Source of the DNA: Verticillium longisporum
Taxonomy: Eukaryota; Ascomycota; Sordariomycetes; Glomerellales; Plectosphaerellaceae
Reading direction: 5' to 3'
NCBI GenBank assembly: GCA_019188255.1
Contig: JAETXT010000010.1
Location: forward strand, 2,852,001 to 2,916,000
Length of the DNA stretch: 64,000 bases
Positions within the stretch are counted from its first letter, which is position 1; every line of letters begins with the position of its first letter. Below, in pieces: positions 1-12,363 of this stretch. The notes under the pieces are model-generated. The model had not been told where the DNA came from, did no database searches, and saw only the letters and a program-made list of their open reading frames with translations. Both the position numbers and the translations under genes were made by a program.

Positions 1-3000
1 AAGAGCCAATATTGTACCCCCCACCCATGCTCGCCTTGCTCTGCTCATCACCAAAGCTCCTCTCATCGCAAAACACCAGCCCATGACCATCACCAATTTG
101 CCCATCAGATCGCCATCTACTTCAGTGCCTCGCGCCATGCCAAACGCGTCCAAGCTGCCAGCCCATCACATTGGGCCTCATCGACAGCGGTAGCATCGAT
201 AGTACGCTTGACAGGACATGGCGTATCGCACCCGACAGAAGCATCACAGACCCCTAGGGCCCCCTCTCCCCCCCTCCCGCCTACATGTACATCCTCCAGC
301 CATGTCCCCGACCACAGCTCGCGCACTCCGTCGCTATTTGGACCACCAGGCACAAGCAGCAAGGAGAAAAGGCACAGGCGAGACATCCCACCCGTGGATC
401 ACAAGCTCTCTCCGGCCCACTCCCACCGCCCCACCCGCATACGGCCAACTGCTCCACGACCAAGCTTGCAGGCTCGCAGAGTTCCAAGCCTCCATCCAAC
501 CTCGCACACCGCTCTACCAATCGACGCCCTGCTTTCCTTCTCCCTTGATCGTGGCTTCTTTGTTCGGTACCTGAGTGGACTGCCTCGTGTTGCCTGCATC
601 GTGCTGACGGCACGGAAACGCAGGAGTAAACCTGTGCCTTGCGGATGAGCCCACCATCCATCCATCCATCCAGCCCACAATTGAGGACGCCAGACAACAA
701 ACAAGGAGCGGACTCAAACTCTGTCAGATTCCTCGATTGCCTGGCCTTTTGGAAGGTAGAAGAGCCTAGTCAGAAACTCGGCCAAGTTGGCCCATCGCCC
801 AACCTACCTATACATACAGGCAGCGCAGGCCATGAACCTAGTCGTGTCGTATCGCGGCATATCGTGTCAAAATGCATCACTTGACTGAGACATATCGAAG
901 GAGAGCAGAATCAACAGCTATCCCAACAACAACAACAACGAGAGGTTGAAAGGGCCAAATGGCCACAGCCTCAGTCGGACTCATCCTGTCTCGCACCCCG
1001 TCTCGTCATGCATTGCGACTTGCCGTCCGTTTTCAGTGTCTGGCAGCAAGTCGCCAGTGGTTATACGTAGCGATTGCTACCGTCGCTCTGCATTGTCGGT
1101 CGATTCCGGCGTCGATTCTGGCCTAATAAGGCGGCTGCCCATCGCGACTCTCCAGCCTCAGCGCTCTCCGCAAACTGTCTCCAAGCGACAGATCGCCGTC
1201 AGGGCTTCCTAAGCCAGAACATACAAGTCTAGGCACATCCAGGCCCAACAGAGGCACAGCTCTGCGGGTTGTTGGCGCTTGTCGCATTCGGTCGTAGGTG
1301 TACTCTGGTAGCGCTCTCGTTTGGCACCTCATCGTTCAACCATCGTCATCGCCCATGGCCCATGATCGTTTGCCCCCCCCTCCGCCCATTTTCGACATGG
1401 TCTGCGACGTGCGCCGCCTGCCCTGCGACAACCCTGAACCCTTCCCCCAGCCCCTATAATAGCCATCTGCCTCGCTAGCCGCCAGTGTGTACTTGTATCC
1501 CAACCTGACCATGATCCACCTGGGACCTGACCTCTTATCTCCGAATTCCCCCAACGCGATCGACGCTCACAGTCCACCAGTTTGCTGGCAGGTCAGGGCC
1601 AGCAGCAGAAGAATCCCATCTTGCTGCGGCTACTCACAGTGAAGCGTCGCATCGCCTTTGCAGGATCCCTTTTTACTGAGGCCTCTACGCTCTACCCTTT
1701 CTAGGGCCTCTAAGGACTCTGGGGCGTAGCTTCGTCGGCCTAGATCGATGCTTTGCGCCCGCCAGTGACGACGTCGCGCTGCTGGTGTCGAGAGCAAGAA
1801 ATCTAGCAGCTAGTGGTTCCTACTTGTTAGGTCTGACCGTTCCGTGGGTCAAGCACCTGGTCTTGGCTTGTTTGTTCCTGACTCAACTTGGTGACTTGCA
1901 TCGCCCGCTGCGCGCGCCGCCCGCATCTCTCGAGGTGGCTGGCCTACTCTGATCTGGTCTCCATGGTACATTTCTCCGCCCTGGTTGGTGCCTCGTTGCG
2001 TCCCTGTCCCAGCTCCCAGCCCAGCGAAGGGCCGGCTCAGCTCCGCCTACCTAGCGGGCAAGACGACAGAGGCTTGACGCTAGTTGGGCGAGGGGGGGGT
2101 GGACGCACACACGCTCGCAGTCTGGTATGAGGGTATGAGGGTTGGAGGAGCCAGTGCGAGGGGCCAGCGACGGCGCCAGGCAAAGCCAGGGAAAAGCAGG
2201 GGAGGGGGGTAACATGGTTAAGTCAGTAAACGAGCGAGGACGCCGGCGCCCTGGCTGACCTGGACTACGACTGGCCCGGCAGCCGTGGTGCGTGGCTAGC
2301 CTGCAGCCCTTGCGGCCCTCGAACGCAGCCCGCGGTCCTCGAACGCAGCCCCAACAGGGCAAGGTCAGATCCCCATCCCAGGCCTTCCCGGTCTCTTTCA
2401 TCATCGACCATTCATTGCCACCCACTCGCTCAATTCCCCCTGGCTTTGCATTTCTAGAGCCCCTCGCCCTCCTCGTCCTCACTGGATGCTCTCCTGACGC
2501 TCTTCTCCCGCCTCGCTTCTTCTTTCGATTCTGCCGCGCTGCTCATCCTGCAAATCCCACCGATGCTCCATCCTCTCTACTACTACTACTGCACACCATC
2601 ATCACCGCACCAGGCACCGAGCACTGGCACCCTGGAAAACCCCCCCTCCCCCCACTTGTCGACCAGCATTAGGGAGGATCTAGACCGGGATTAACGACCC
2701 CCCGCCGACTGTCTAAACTGCCCCCTCACCCCCTGGGGCCTCGACTGACGCAAACTTCCGCTTCCCAGCCCGCCGACTTCTACTCCTTCATCGCACCGAA
2801 ACATCACGATTTTTTCCATCTTTGTCCTCTGAGCAACCTAGAGAAAACCATATCCCCCTTGCCTTTCGATTCACCCTCTTCGGATGACTTGATTTTCGGA
2901 TTCTACCGGGCTCCCTTTCTCTCCTTCCCCCCTTCTTCCCGTATCCTCCTCCGCCACCCCTCGCCGCCCCGTTTCTCTTCGACATAGCCACCAGCCCCCT

Positions 3001-3167
3001 CCAACCGACACTTCCGCTGCGTCTCCCCGCATCTTCTTCGAGCGCCTGCCACAGCCTTACCACCAGACGCGGGTCGACATAACTAGCCCCCCCTCGGAAC
3101 TCCTCTCTACCAACCTCCTGCAGTACGCCGGTCCGCCTGCTCGCACCTTACCGTCGTCGTCTTCACG
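1..3167. other. Gene-free leader/intergenic region, pyrimidine-rich near its end
   Basis: No open frame here has protein-like composition or a recognisable domain. Small simple repeats are visible: an ATCC run near 652-672, a CAA run near 928-938 and a CTA run near 2577-2588. From about 2400 to the start codon at 3168 the + strand is strongly C/T-rich, as in 5' leaders and core promoters of fungal regulatory genes. Part of this stretch is probably the untranslated leader of the C2H2 gene that follows, but no transcription start can be fixed from sequence alone. Confidence 0.6.
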
Positions 3168-5291
3168 ATGGCCGCTTTTCGGCCGGTTAACACGCTGCTC
3201 GCTGCTGCTGCTGCCCAGAATGAAGACGAAATGACGACATCTCCTCTCACCCCCCGGCCAAACACAGCGCCGCACGCCCAACAGCGACCTGACACGATTC
3301 CCGAAGATGCAGCAACGCCCACGAGGGCTTCTTTCGCCGGGAACGCTCTGGCTTCACAGAAACCCCTCCCTTCGTCGCCCTTCCCCGATGCCGTGCAGAT
3401 CCCCGAGTCGGCTGATGGTAGCGTGCCGACGCGAGAAAACTCTCGACACTCGAGAAAGTCTCGAGATTCGGAAGACGTCGACATGGACGATTCGGATGGC
3501 GACACAGCGGCTGGCGACGAAGGCGTTTCCGACGATGACAGCGTCAACGGAGACGGGTCCAGGTCTGGGAAGAAGAAGAAGTCACAAAGATTCTACTGTA
3601 CCGATTACCCGCCCTGCAACCTGAGCTTCACGCGCAGCGAGCACTTGGCCCGACACATCAGGTATGCCGTCGATCGATCCTCTGTCCTAGTGAAACCGCC
3701 CTCAGGCTAATCATCTGATGCAGGAAACATACTGGTGAGAGACCATTCCAGTGCCACTGCTCGAGGCGTTTCTCCCGGCTGGACAACCTTCGGCAGCACG
3801 CTCAGACTGTTCACGTCAACGAGGATATTCCCATGGATTCGCTTGCGGCAACGGGCGCCCGGTTTCAAAGGCAGATTCGTACCGACAGGGTGCGACAGGC
3901 GGCGGGTCGATCGCGGGCGTCAACTGCGGGGAGCGGCGGTGGCCCTGTGCGAGGTCACTCCAAATCGCTGTCCACGACGAGCATCGGTAGTGTGGACTCC
4001 GTCGGTCCGGCATTTGCCTCTACGCAAGACATACGCCGACGACCTCCCCCTGGTCATGGCCGATCCCCGTGCGAGGTCATCTCTCGAAGGCTATCGGGCT
4101 GCTGATGGGGCCTATGGATACCGCCCGGCTTCGCCCACAGATTTTGGCACGCCAACCTCGGCTACCTTTTCGACGGGCCAGAGCAGCCCTCGCTGGAATT
4201 CTGTCATGGCATCACCGGCGACCTCGCACTCGAGATCCCACAGCATGTACTCGTCCGGGGCTCGAACGCCCGGCCGACGACTGAGCGTCCCGTCTGGTGC
4301 CAACCCCTTCCAATCCCCCCACGGCACACCTGTGAGCCGGGTGATTTTCGCGCCAAATGCCGTAAACAACCCGAATGTGGCTCCTTTCTCGCCTGCCGGC
4401 AGCAGTATCCTCGGCTCACCTCCCACGCCGTCATCTGCCTGGTCTGGCCGACGGGACTCGACATCCTCGGCTGCCGACGAGGCCTGGAGACGGCGCACCT
4501 GGCACCCCGAAAGCCGTGGCTTCCAACCCAACTCTAGCAGCCATCTGAGCAACGTTGTGACGCCAGGCCAGTTCCAGCCGGGCCCACCGCTTCCTGCTGC
4601 GAACGTGATGAACCCGCAGCAGACAGTTCGTCTGCCTGGTATTGAATCCTTCGACCCCTTGCTTCCGCGTCCCGCGACACCTCCCCGCCGGATCCCTTCA
4701 CCCATGATGATTGACGCAGAGCCGAAGGGCCAACCTACGCATGTGGGCGCTGACGATCGCCGCAACTGGGATATGGGTCTGCATCGCGGGTTGACGAGAC
4801 TTGACCTGCGATCCAACAACGTCACGCCCCCACACGACAGCGCCGGAGCTTGGGCTAATGAGGTCAATCAAGCCGTCCAGGCTCAGGCCGAGCAAGTGAG
4901 GGTGAACCCGCCGACTGTCAGATTCGAACTCGGCACGCCACCTACGCATCCCAACACGGCACCTTTCAACAGAACCCACCACCAGTACACCATGTCTGCG
5001 CCCATGGTATCGACACCACGCGATTCGAAACGACACGGTTGGTATCATGGCCCGCTTGCCCAACAAGCTCAAGGCGAACTTGTCAGGGGCCCGCGTGTGG
5101 ACCGCATGGAGCATCCCAACATGACAGCTTTCTCTGGTTTCCCCGGCAGGGAACCTCCGCGGGAACCTCCAAGCCAGCCCCAGCCGCACTCCCAGCAACC
5201 TGGCGGCGACCGCACCGCCGAGAACTCTTCCCGATTTGACGCTCTTGTGGCTGTTGCCGCCAGCGAAGGCTCGACGGCTACTGCCTACTGA
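3168..5291 (+). CDS. C2H2 zinc-finger transcription factor
   Basis: Probable nuclear DNA-binding regulator. Exon 1 is 3168-3661, an intron (GTATGC..TGCAG) spans 3662-3723, and exon 2 runs from 3724. Splicing joins two adjacent C2H2 fingers: the first holds C-x5-C and H-x3-H around [11 protein letters not shown], the second the [11 protein letters not shown] linker and [14 protein letters not shown]. An acidic Ser-rich segment precedes the fingers; a long Pro/Ser-rich disordered tail of about 400 residues follows. In exon 2 the frame that continues from the fingers hits a stop at 4103-4105, while the conserved-looking tail lies one base out of register. The switch falls at a run of five C (4046-4050); one C fewer gives a continuous frame of about 686 aa. 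I read this as a sequence error. The identity of the exact orthologue is not certain. Confidence 0.85.
3662..3723 (+). other. Intron of the C2H2 gene
   Basis: The donor GTATGC and acceptor TGCAG bound 62 bp. Removing it joins the end of finger 1 to the HTGERP linker with an intact codon (AG|G). The intron sits between the two fingers. Confidence 0.9.
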
Positions 5292-7321
5292 CGCCAGATG
5301 GGCCAGAACCGGCCTCCAGCGATCTGACCTTCCGGCGGGGTTTATTCAACCCCGGAACCCCATCACAACGAATACTCTCATACATATTCTTACGACTTAC
5401 GACTTACACTGCTGGTGGCCAAGGGTGTGGTGCGCAGCTCGAGGTTCGCAGCGCGACTCTGATGATTTAACGATATCCTGAATTTGATTCTGATCGATGC
5501 TCTTCTTTTCCTTCTGGTCTTGGTCGGCTTCAGCGTTTGTTTTCTGCTCTTGTTATCTGCTCCTTTTTTTGTTTTCTATGCGGCATCTCAACTCTAGTGT
5601 TGGTGCGCAGTCTCTTGAGTCTGAGCCGACCGTCACCCGGCTCGTGCCAATCGCCTGTCACGGACTGCTCTCTCGTCTCGGCTTCCTCTTTTTCTATGTA
5701 GGCGACATGGATTATCGGTAGGGACTTGATTTTGGGTCATGGTGGCCCCTCTTTCTTTTCACACCTTAGATGGTTTCTTGTTTTCTTTCGTGGATTTTGA
5801 TTCCCCGTTATGGTTATACGACGAACGAGATACCCACTCATTCTGGAGAAGGCTACGCAGGGAAGCTAGGCTAATGTGATACCCGCCCTGCGCGTGGACG
5901 TAGACCCATTTGCGCGTCTCCGTTTGCCGACGCTCGCTGGGCGAGGATATGAATGGAACAGGGAAGGGGTTCTGGGAACGGACGCGACGTGGAGATCATT
6001 ACTGGCCTGATACCCTGAGCGATTCGCCTCCACTCATCTTCCTTGGTATTATGGACGGCCTGGCAACGTAGGCTTGTTGTATATCTGGGTGGTTACTAGA
6101 CCTCATGGGCAGGCACATTTGCGTACAAGTTGGAGCAATGCAGACTCGAATGTTCGATATTGGTCTTGATCGTAGCTGGCGCGGATTTGACGTTTGGCCT
6201 TGGTGATCGTATGGTGTAAGTCTTGTCTCAGTTGGCGGAAGACCCTCTGCATAATGTCGTCTTCTTCGCCTCGGGATCGCGTAACTTGCTCATAAATGGA
6301 GAATCCCCAGGAACCCATTCAAAGGCTTCGAAATGGGTAAAGTCACCACAGGGGTGCATTGTTTCTTCCCCATTATTGAGATAGCTACAAAGAGCTGACA
6401 TGACGTGAAGTGCCGTGTTTCTGGTTCCCAGGAATACACACGCCTAGTGTAGCGCACCACTGCCATGCAAAAGAGGTACGGTGGCCCCGCGAGGCCCCGC
6501 GTGGGTCGACGGCCTCATGAAGCCACGATGCCATCACTTTCCAGCCCACTTGCTGCTATGTTAACGCATCTCTCGGCGCTGATTAAGAGGGCGACTAAGC
6601 GTGCCAAAGATCTTTGATTGAGGCCCTATGCCTGAGTGAAGCCCACAAACCTGAATTCGGAAGTTGCGAAACTCCTCCCTCACAATAACGCACTTCATCA
6701 CCAACAACGACTGTAAGTTGCACTTCACCCAGATAGCCTGAGGCCCAGCAATATGCTCTGACGTGATGGAAGAGCCTTTTTCGAGTGAATGACCTTTTTG
6801 CAGCTCTGGCTAGATGCCATGGATGACTGCTGACCACGTCGATAGGGTAGTGCCTCCCTCCTTAACTCTACCAGTAAGTCCTTCCGCTGATTCTCACCAC
6901 CAAAGCAGCCTTGCGCTTGCTCGTGACTCGATTCAAGATCACGGGCTCATTTAACGCCTTGAAAGCTTCAAAATGCTAATAAAGTGTCACTCCAGCATCA
7001 TCACCATCATCATCTTCTTCACCACCTCCCGCCCGCCCTTCCCTCCTCTCCTTGTTTCAGGTTAGTTCATGAGCTCTTCCTTGCTGTTTGATCCATGCGT
7101 ATTCTTTCAAAGGGTGAAAATACCAATGTACTACGTAATCGTTATGATACATGGACGAAGGACGAAGCGAACCGGACGACCTGGACCGGATGGCCTGCAC
7201 CTGACACTTGTCGAGCAACAGCTCGGGCGCTGTGTGGACTGATCATATAGACTAGCAGCCGCTGGAGGAGTATCAGGTCGCTCAGAATAATATGCTGACC
7301 TCAATTCCTATAGCTACTATC
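5292..7321. other. Intergenic region with 3' and 5' untranslated sequence
   Basis: T-rich sequence after 5291 is probably the 3' UTR of the C2H2 gene. A 71-codon minus-strand frame at 6103-6318 begins MGSWGFSIYEQV and could be a remnant of a fungal hypothetical gene, but it has no partner exons that I can see. Just before the MYND gene, GGTTAGTTC near 7060 and a CTGAC branch site with TATAG at 7309-7313 look like a 5' UTR intron. That would place the start codon at 7322. Confidence 0.5.
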
Positions 7322-10300
7322 ATGACGCACTTCATGGCCACTCTTGGCCTCGAGGAGCTCTCCTCCAAGGCCACCGACGATACTACCAACATCGATAATC
7401 ACCCCGACTGGCATAAGCACTACAAAACCGACGAGCAGGATGGAGATCACTGCTTATCCTGCCATGAGCTGCTCAGAGAGAAGGCCCGTCATTGCAAACG
7501 CTGCGGCTCGGCCTATTGCAACACTTCTTGTTCGAAAAAGGTATCCAAGATTCATCGCAAGCTTTGCCGCCCGTATACAACTCTTGCGAGGCAGACGAGG
7601 CCTTCAACGGACCGCTACATGGCGCTTCTCTTCCCAGCCTACAGGTCGGCTCCTGAGATGATCTGGGTCAGAATGAACGAGACATCGATAAGCGTTGACC
7701 TGGGCCACCCAGAGCTTGCTCAGCTGTCGGTGGAATGCAGTCCTGATCCCTGGGGTGGCGCCTCTGCGACTCTCTGCAACGACCTGCCCTACATGCAGGA
7801 CACCAAGCTCGGCCACGCTCTCACTCTCATCTCACCTGTAGGCGAAACAACGGAGGGCCTCGCGGACAAGTGGCTCAACAGGAGCGTACGGCGGTTCGCT
7901 CCTCCCCACCACCTCTACCGTTGGCACGGTCCCTTGATCTTCGTAAGCTGGCATGTCGACGAAGACGCCCAGTTCCAGAAGCTTTGCGACGTCTCGATGC
8001 GGGACTATCACCACGCTATCAAAGTCTTACTTGGATGGCATGCAAATCCTTGTGTTCTGAACCCTTCTCGGTTTGGCCCAGCCAGAGCCCATACCAACGT
8101 CAACGCCCAGAAGCCACAGACAGGTCAGAAAACCAAGTCCATGAAGAAGAGGGAGCAGAGAAAGAAGGCTCAAGCCCGGAGGAAACTCGAAGCTGCTCAA
8201 GCCACTGAGGCAAAGGCCTTGGCTGCGGAGAAAGATGCTTACCTCCTCGCTGCGACTCGTGTCCCTCTACCCGAGAGCCCTGTGTTAGAAGCTTTCCAGG
8301 ACGATACTGTCGCCCCTGAGGATGAGGAAGAGCACAGCGATTGGTCAGTCACTCTTGATGCTGACTCTGAGGTGGAAATCATGGTCCAAGACGGCGAAGC
8401 TCCTCAAGACATGAGCAAGACGAGGCCAGCCAGCTCCGAGCTTGGCACACAGATTCCCCACCCCGAGCCCGACTTGCATGATGATTCACAGCTCTTGCTT
8501 CCAGAGAAGCAAGATCACGACGACTCTGGGGTTCATGGGACGGAGCCCTGCATTCACGAAGATGGCAGGAACAACAAAGGCGCTCGGACGGAAGCTCACA
8601 ACTGCTCAGACGAAGAACGCGATGATGCCGGTCATCCCGAGCCCGAGTTCGTCTGCGGTGACGAGACCAACACCTCTTCCCCAGGGGAGGTTTCATCGCA
8701 CATTGGTCATGAACAGCCCGGCCCTCATACAGAAGATGAGGTCCACGAGGTACCTTCGCAGGCACCGGCACCAAGGGAACCCAACAAGACACGTCAGGCC
8801 AGTACCATCGATACGCCCGGCTATGCTATGTCGGAGGAATCCAGCTTCAGCTCCACCATAGCGGACGACGACGACGATGATGATGACGGGATCGAGCCGA
8901 GCACCAGACGACAGCAGAAAGGGCCGAAAGACACGAAGGACGCTCAGCTTCATGAGTCTATGATGCTTTTCGAAAAAGGAGCAATGAGGAGGTTCGATGA
9001 ACTTACCGAATTGGTGAAAGATCTTTCGAGGAAGGTTGATGTTCTTCAAAAAGGTCCTGCTAAAGAGGCCTCACCGGACGGGGCGAGCGAGCCACCGGAC
9101 GAGCCTGCCAAGCTCCTGCCAGCCTAGCAGGTTGGTGTGACAGAGACAGAGCAAGCGTCGAAAAGAGGCTCCGAAAGTACGGCACCAAAGGAAGACACAG
9201 GAAATAAGGGGATGTCTACTACCTCCACTTTCGCTGGTGAGTCGTCCGATGCTGTCTCGGACGAAAAATGGAAGACCGATCTTTCTTTACCCGAGAATAC
9301 GAATGAGCAAGCCATGGAGCAAGCTCAATCAAACTCGCAAGTCTGGGAGACGGTCGTTCGCAGGAAGAAAAGGGCGCCAGCGAAGACCAAACCAGCAATC
9401 GAGAACAGCAAGGTTCGCGCTCCTTTGAGAACCTGGTCAAAACCTGCACCAAAGGTTGATCAGACGAAGACCATCAGTGCTTCAAAAACCGTGTTCAAGG
9501 GGCCTTTGAAGACATCATATTCCATGCCTCGCTCCCAGGGAGCAGCAACGACGGGCGGCGGGAGCCATGGACGAATCTCTAAGAAGGGCTCAAAGGAGGA
9601 GGCGCCAAAGAAACCTGAGCAGCAACAAGAGCCTGAACAGCCAAAGGGGACCAAGGAAGCGAAGAATTCTTCCGAGACCACTCAGGACGACGTTGCTGTC
9701 GAGAAGGTGGTGCCAACACAACCTGAGTCGAGACCTGCGAGCAAGCAGAGCTCCCGGCCTACAAGCTCTCAAGTTGATCCCGACAAGAGCTGCACTCCAA
9801 CTGCTGAGTTTGTGCAACGTCCTCAGGCCATGTCTTGGGCTGAAGAAGTAGAAGTATCCATTCAGCAGCATGTCACTCAACGCAGCACTTCTCCAGAGAA
9901 CGAGCTGCCTGGCGCGGACCCCATGATCGACTCCAAGAGTTGTACGGAGGATGTCGACTCGATTCCCTCAGCGGCCGACGAGAACCCTATCCATGATGGC
10001 AGCGTGGTTGAGGCCCCTGATGCACCGATTCAAGAAGCCCCTGAGCATGTCGACTCATCTTCCTCGACGGCCGACGAGGACCCTACCCAGGACGACGACA
10101 GCGCGGCTGAGGCCCCTGTTGAACCGAATCAAGAAACCGCTGAGCACGCAAATCCGGGTAGTCAACCAGTGCAGGCTGTGTCTCGATCTACACCAAATTC
10201 AACACAGCTCAACGTAGACGACTCTACGGCTGAAACCTTGGATGGTGCTCAACAAAACATTACAGACGAAGTTAGAAACTCTGCGGAGTCTCTATTCCAC

Positions 10301-11755
10301 GGCCCTGACGCTCGTGCCCGAGTACGACTTCCGCCAGCGGCAGAGCCTCAGCAGACGCTTCTCGATGAGCCCCAGGAGCCCCAGGAGCCTCAGGAGCTCG
10401 CCGGTCCACAGTCTCAAGATGTAGACGTGCCCTCCGAGCAGCCGGCTGTTCCTCCTCACACCAGTGCGGCGAAGAATCCTCAGTGCCCTCAAAACGGACA
10501 ACAGCAGTGCGTGCAGCAACAGGAACCGTCTACTCAGCAGTTGTCTCAGCGGTCAATTGCTCAACAGAAGTATGAACAAGGCCATCGCCAGGGCCCTCGA
10601 CAGTACACCCGAACGTACCCGCAGCCATTCCCACGGCCGTACCCCCAGCCATATGCTCAGCAGCACGTTCAACAGCAGAATCAAAGCCAGCAACAGCACC
10701 ATCCACAGCACGTTCAGCAGAACCAAGGCCAGCAACAGTACCATCCACAGCAAGTTCAGCAGCAGAACCAATGCCAGCAACAGTACTATCAACAGCACGT
10801 TCAGCAGCAGAACCAAGGTCAGCAACAGTACCATCCACAGCACGTTCAGCAGCACGTTCAGCAGCAGAACCAAGGTCAGCAACAGTACCATCCACAGCAC
10901 GTTCAGCAGAACCAAGGCCAGCAACAGTACCATCCACAGCACGTTCAGCAGAACCAAGGCCAGCAACAGTACCATCCACAGCACGTTCAGCTGCAGACCT
11001 TTTGTCTGCAACAATATCCATATCCGAATGGTCAACAGTACGCTGGAACCTACCAAGGAGCTCCTCAAGCATACCAACAGTGGCAACAAGGTCCTCAGCA
11101 ACTCCAACAGTGGGTCGCTCCGCAGTATTCGACACCATTGTCGACGCCAGCAGATCCCACAACATGGGACCAGCCTGAGCCGGACCATTACAATTACTCG
11201 AGTGGTCCTGTCCTGTACCCGGATTACACGTATCCACAACCGCCGCAGTCGCCGTATACACATACTATCCCTCCCGTGCATGACCACGCGGGTGGCCGAG
11301 GCCAAGTCTCGTCTCGGCACGTGACAGGTCGAGGTAGGGGCTTCAACCACCGAGGCGGACTCCATCGAGGACGAGGTCGTGGCCATGGGGTTGTGGCAAC
11401 ACACCCAGAGGCAACACACCCAGAGGCAACACACCCAGAGGCAACACACCCAGAGGCAACACACCCAGAGGCAACACACCCAGAGGCAACACACACCCAG
11501 AGTGCATCTCCGAACACGAACAACGCCACGAACGAGGTCACAACTGAGACGGCTGTCCAACCTATCAGCGAGGATGCCCAAGAAACGGCTGGTAGCATTG
11601 TCGACGATACGACAGACGAGGCTACCGTCCAAGACAATGAGGCGTTTTACAACAGATCGGTCAGTGTGGAAAGCCTGCCACTTTACCTGAAGAGCGAGAG
11701 TGACGAGGAAGATGAAGGGGAGATGACGTACAAAAAGAGAACATTGAGTGTATAG
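7322..11755 (+). CDS. MYND zinc-finger protein with long Gln-rich and THPEA repeats
   Basis: Function unknown; MYND fingers normally bind proline-rich peptides of partner proteins. The MYND finger is complete, with ligands C44, C47, C58, C61, C66, C70, H78 and C82 counted from the ATG at 7322. A conserved region follows to about residue 245, then an acidic disordered stretch and a short helical segment. A TAG at 9125-9127 interrupts the frame, but the same frame continues open to 11755 for another 870 codons with no ATG at its start. An intron ending CTAGCAG at 9130 with donors at 9014 (117 bp) or 9035 (96 bp) keeps frame and removes the stop, giving about 1440 aa. The second half carries Gln-rich repeats (10660-10995), an RGRG-rich segment and a 15-bp repeat encoding THPEA. 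Two separate genes are the alternative. Confidence 0.7.
9014..9130 (+). other. Proposed intron removing an in-frame TAG
   Basis: The acceptor CTAGCAG contains the only stop codon separating two long open frames in the same register. Donors GTGAAA at 9014 or GTTGAT at 9035 both give lengths divisible by three. Neither donor is a strong consensus, so stop-codon readthrough or two genes remain possible. Confidence 0.5.
10660..10995 (+). repeat. Tandem Gln/His-rich coding repeat
   Basis: Imperfect units of about 42-54 bp encode variants of HVQQNQGQQQYHPQ, repeated about seven times. The core bases CACGTTCAGCAG and AACCAAGGCCAGCAACAG recur almost unchanged, which points to recent unequal exchange or slippage. 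Confidence 0.9.
11397..11496 (+). repeat. 15-bp minisatellite encoding THPEA
   Basis: Six nearly identical copies of CAACACACCCAGAGG plus a seventh that diverges lie head to tail. The 15-bp unit keeps the reading frame, so copy number can change without breaking the protein. Confidence 0.95.
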
Positions 11756-12363
11756 GCTGGTCTGACAAGGTAGAGGAAGGGTTGGGTCAGGATAGAGCCA
11801 TGCATGACTAGAGGCAGGTCGAAGCGTTTGGGAAGAGATCCAGGATCAGTTGGTAGACATCAGCGACATGAGCGATTGGGATACTGTCTACAGATAGCGC
11901 AGTCAGTCTTTGGCTAATATAATTCGTGTCGCCAGTTGTAAGCTTGCGTAAGGTCTGATGTCTTTCTCCGTGCATTGTCGTGCCTTGGCCGACGTACCTT
12001 TCTGTAATCTGCATTGTGCTTTCTCCTGCCTCGGGTCCGCAAGACTGCCATTCACTCGTAGGCAGTCAACTATTGATAGTTGAGAGTTAGAAACGCGGTA
12101 TCGTTCGTGCTCCTTCCTCCACGAATAATCCTCACCACCCGCCTTCGCAAAGTCAAGTTGCCTCCAGCAAGACTACCTTACGCATCACATGACGACTCTA
12201 CCTTGGGTTGTCGCGATAGAAGTAAATCCCAGTCGAAGAAACGACCAAGCATCCCAAGTACGCCGCTTATTCAACGCAATGTTGCGCCACCGCGGTCAAG
12301 ACATCCAGCGTCTGCGCCTCCGCCAGCACCTCGGCTCTCCCAAGACAGCTCGCAACCACAGAC
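11756..12363. other. Short intergenic region between the two MYND genes
   Basis: It should hold the 3' end of the first MYND transcript and the promoter of the second. Open frames here have no protein-like composition and I see no repeats or RNA genes. Confidence 0.5.

Noticed and set aside
6103..6318. 71-codon minus frame starting MGSWGFSIYEQV
   Set aside because: Possibly a gene fragment, but no supporting exon, promoter or domain; not annotated as a gene.
10530..11632. Long minus-strand frames opposite the Q-rich region
   Set aside because: They are shadows of the repeat; composition is repetitive Leu/Val/Trp and no domain is present.
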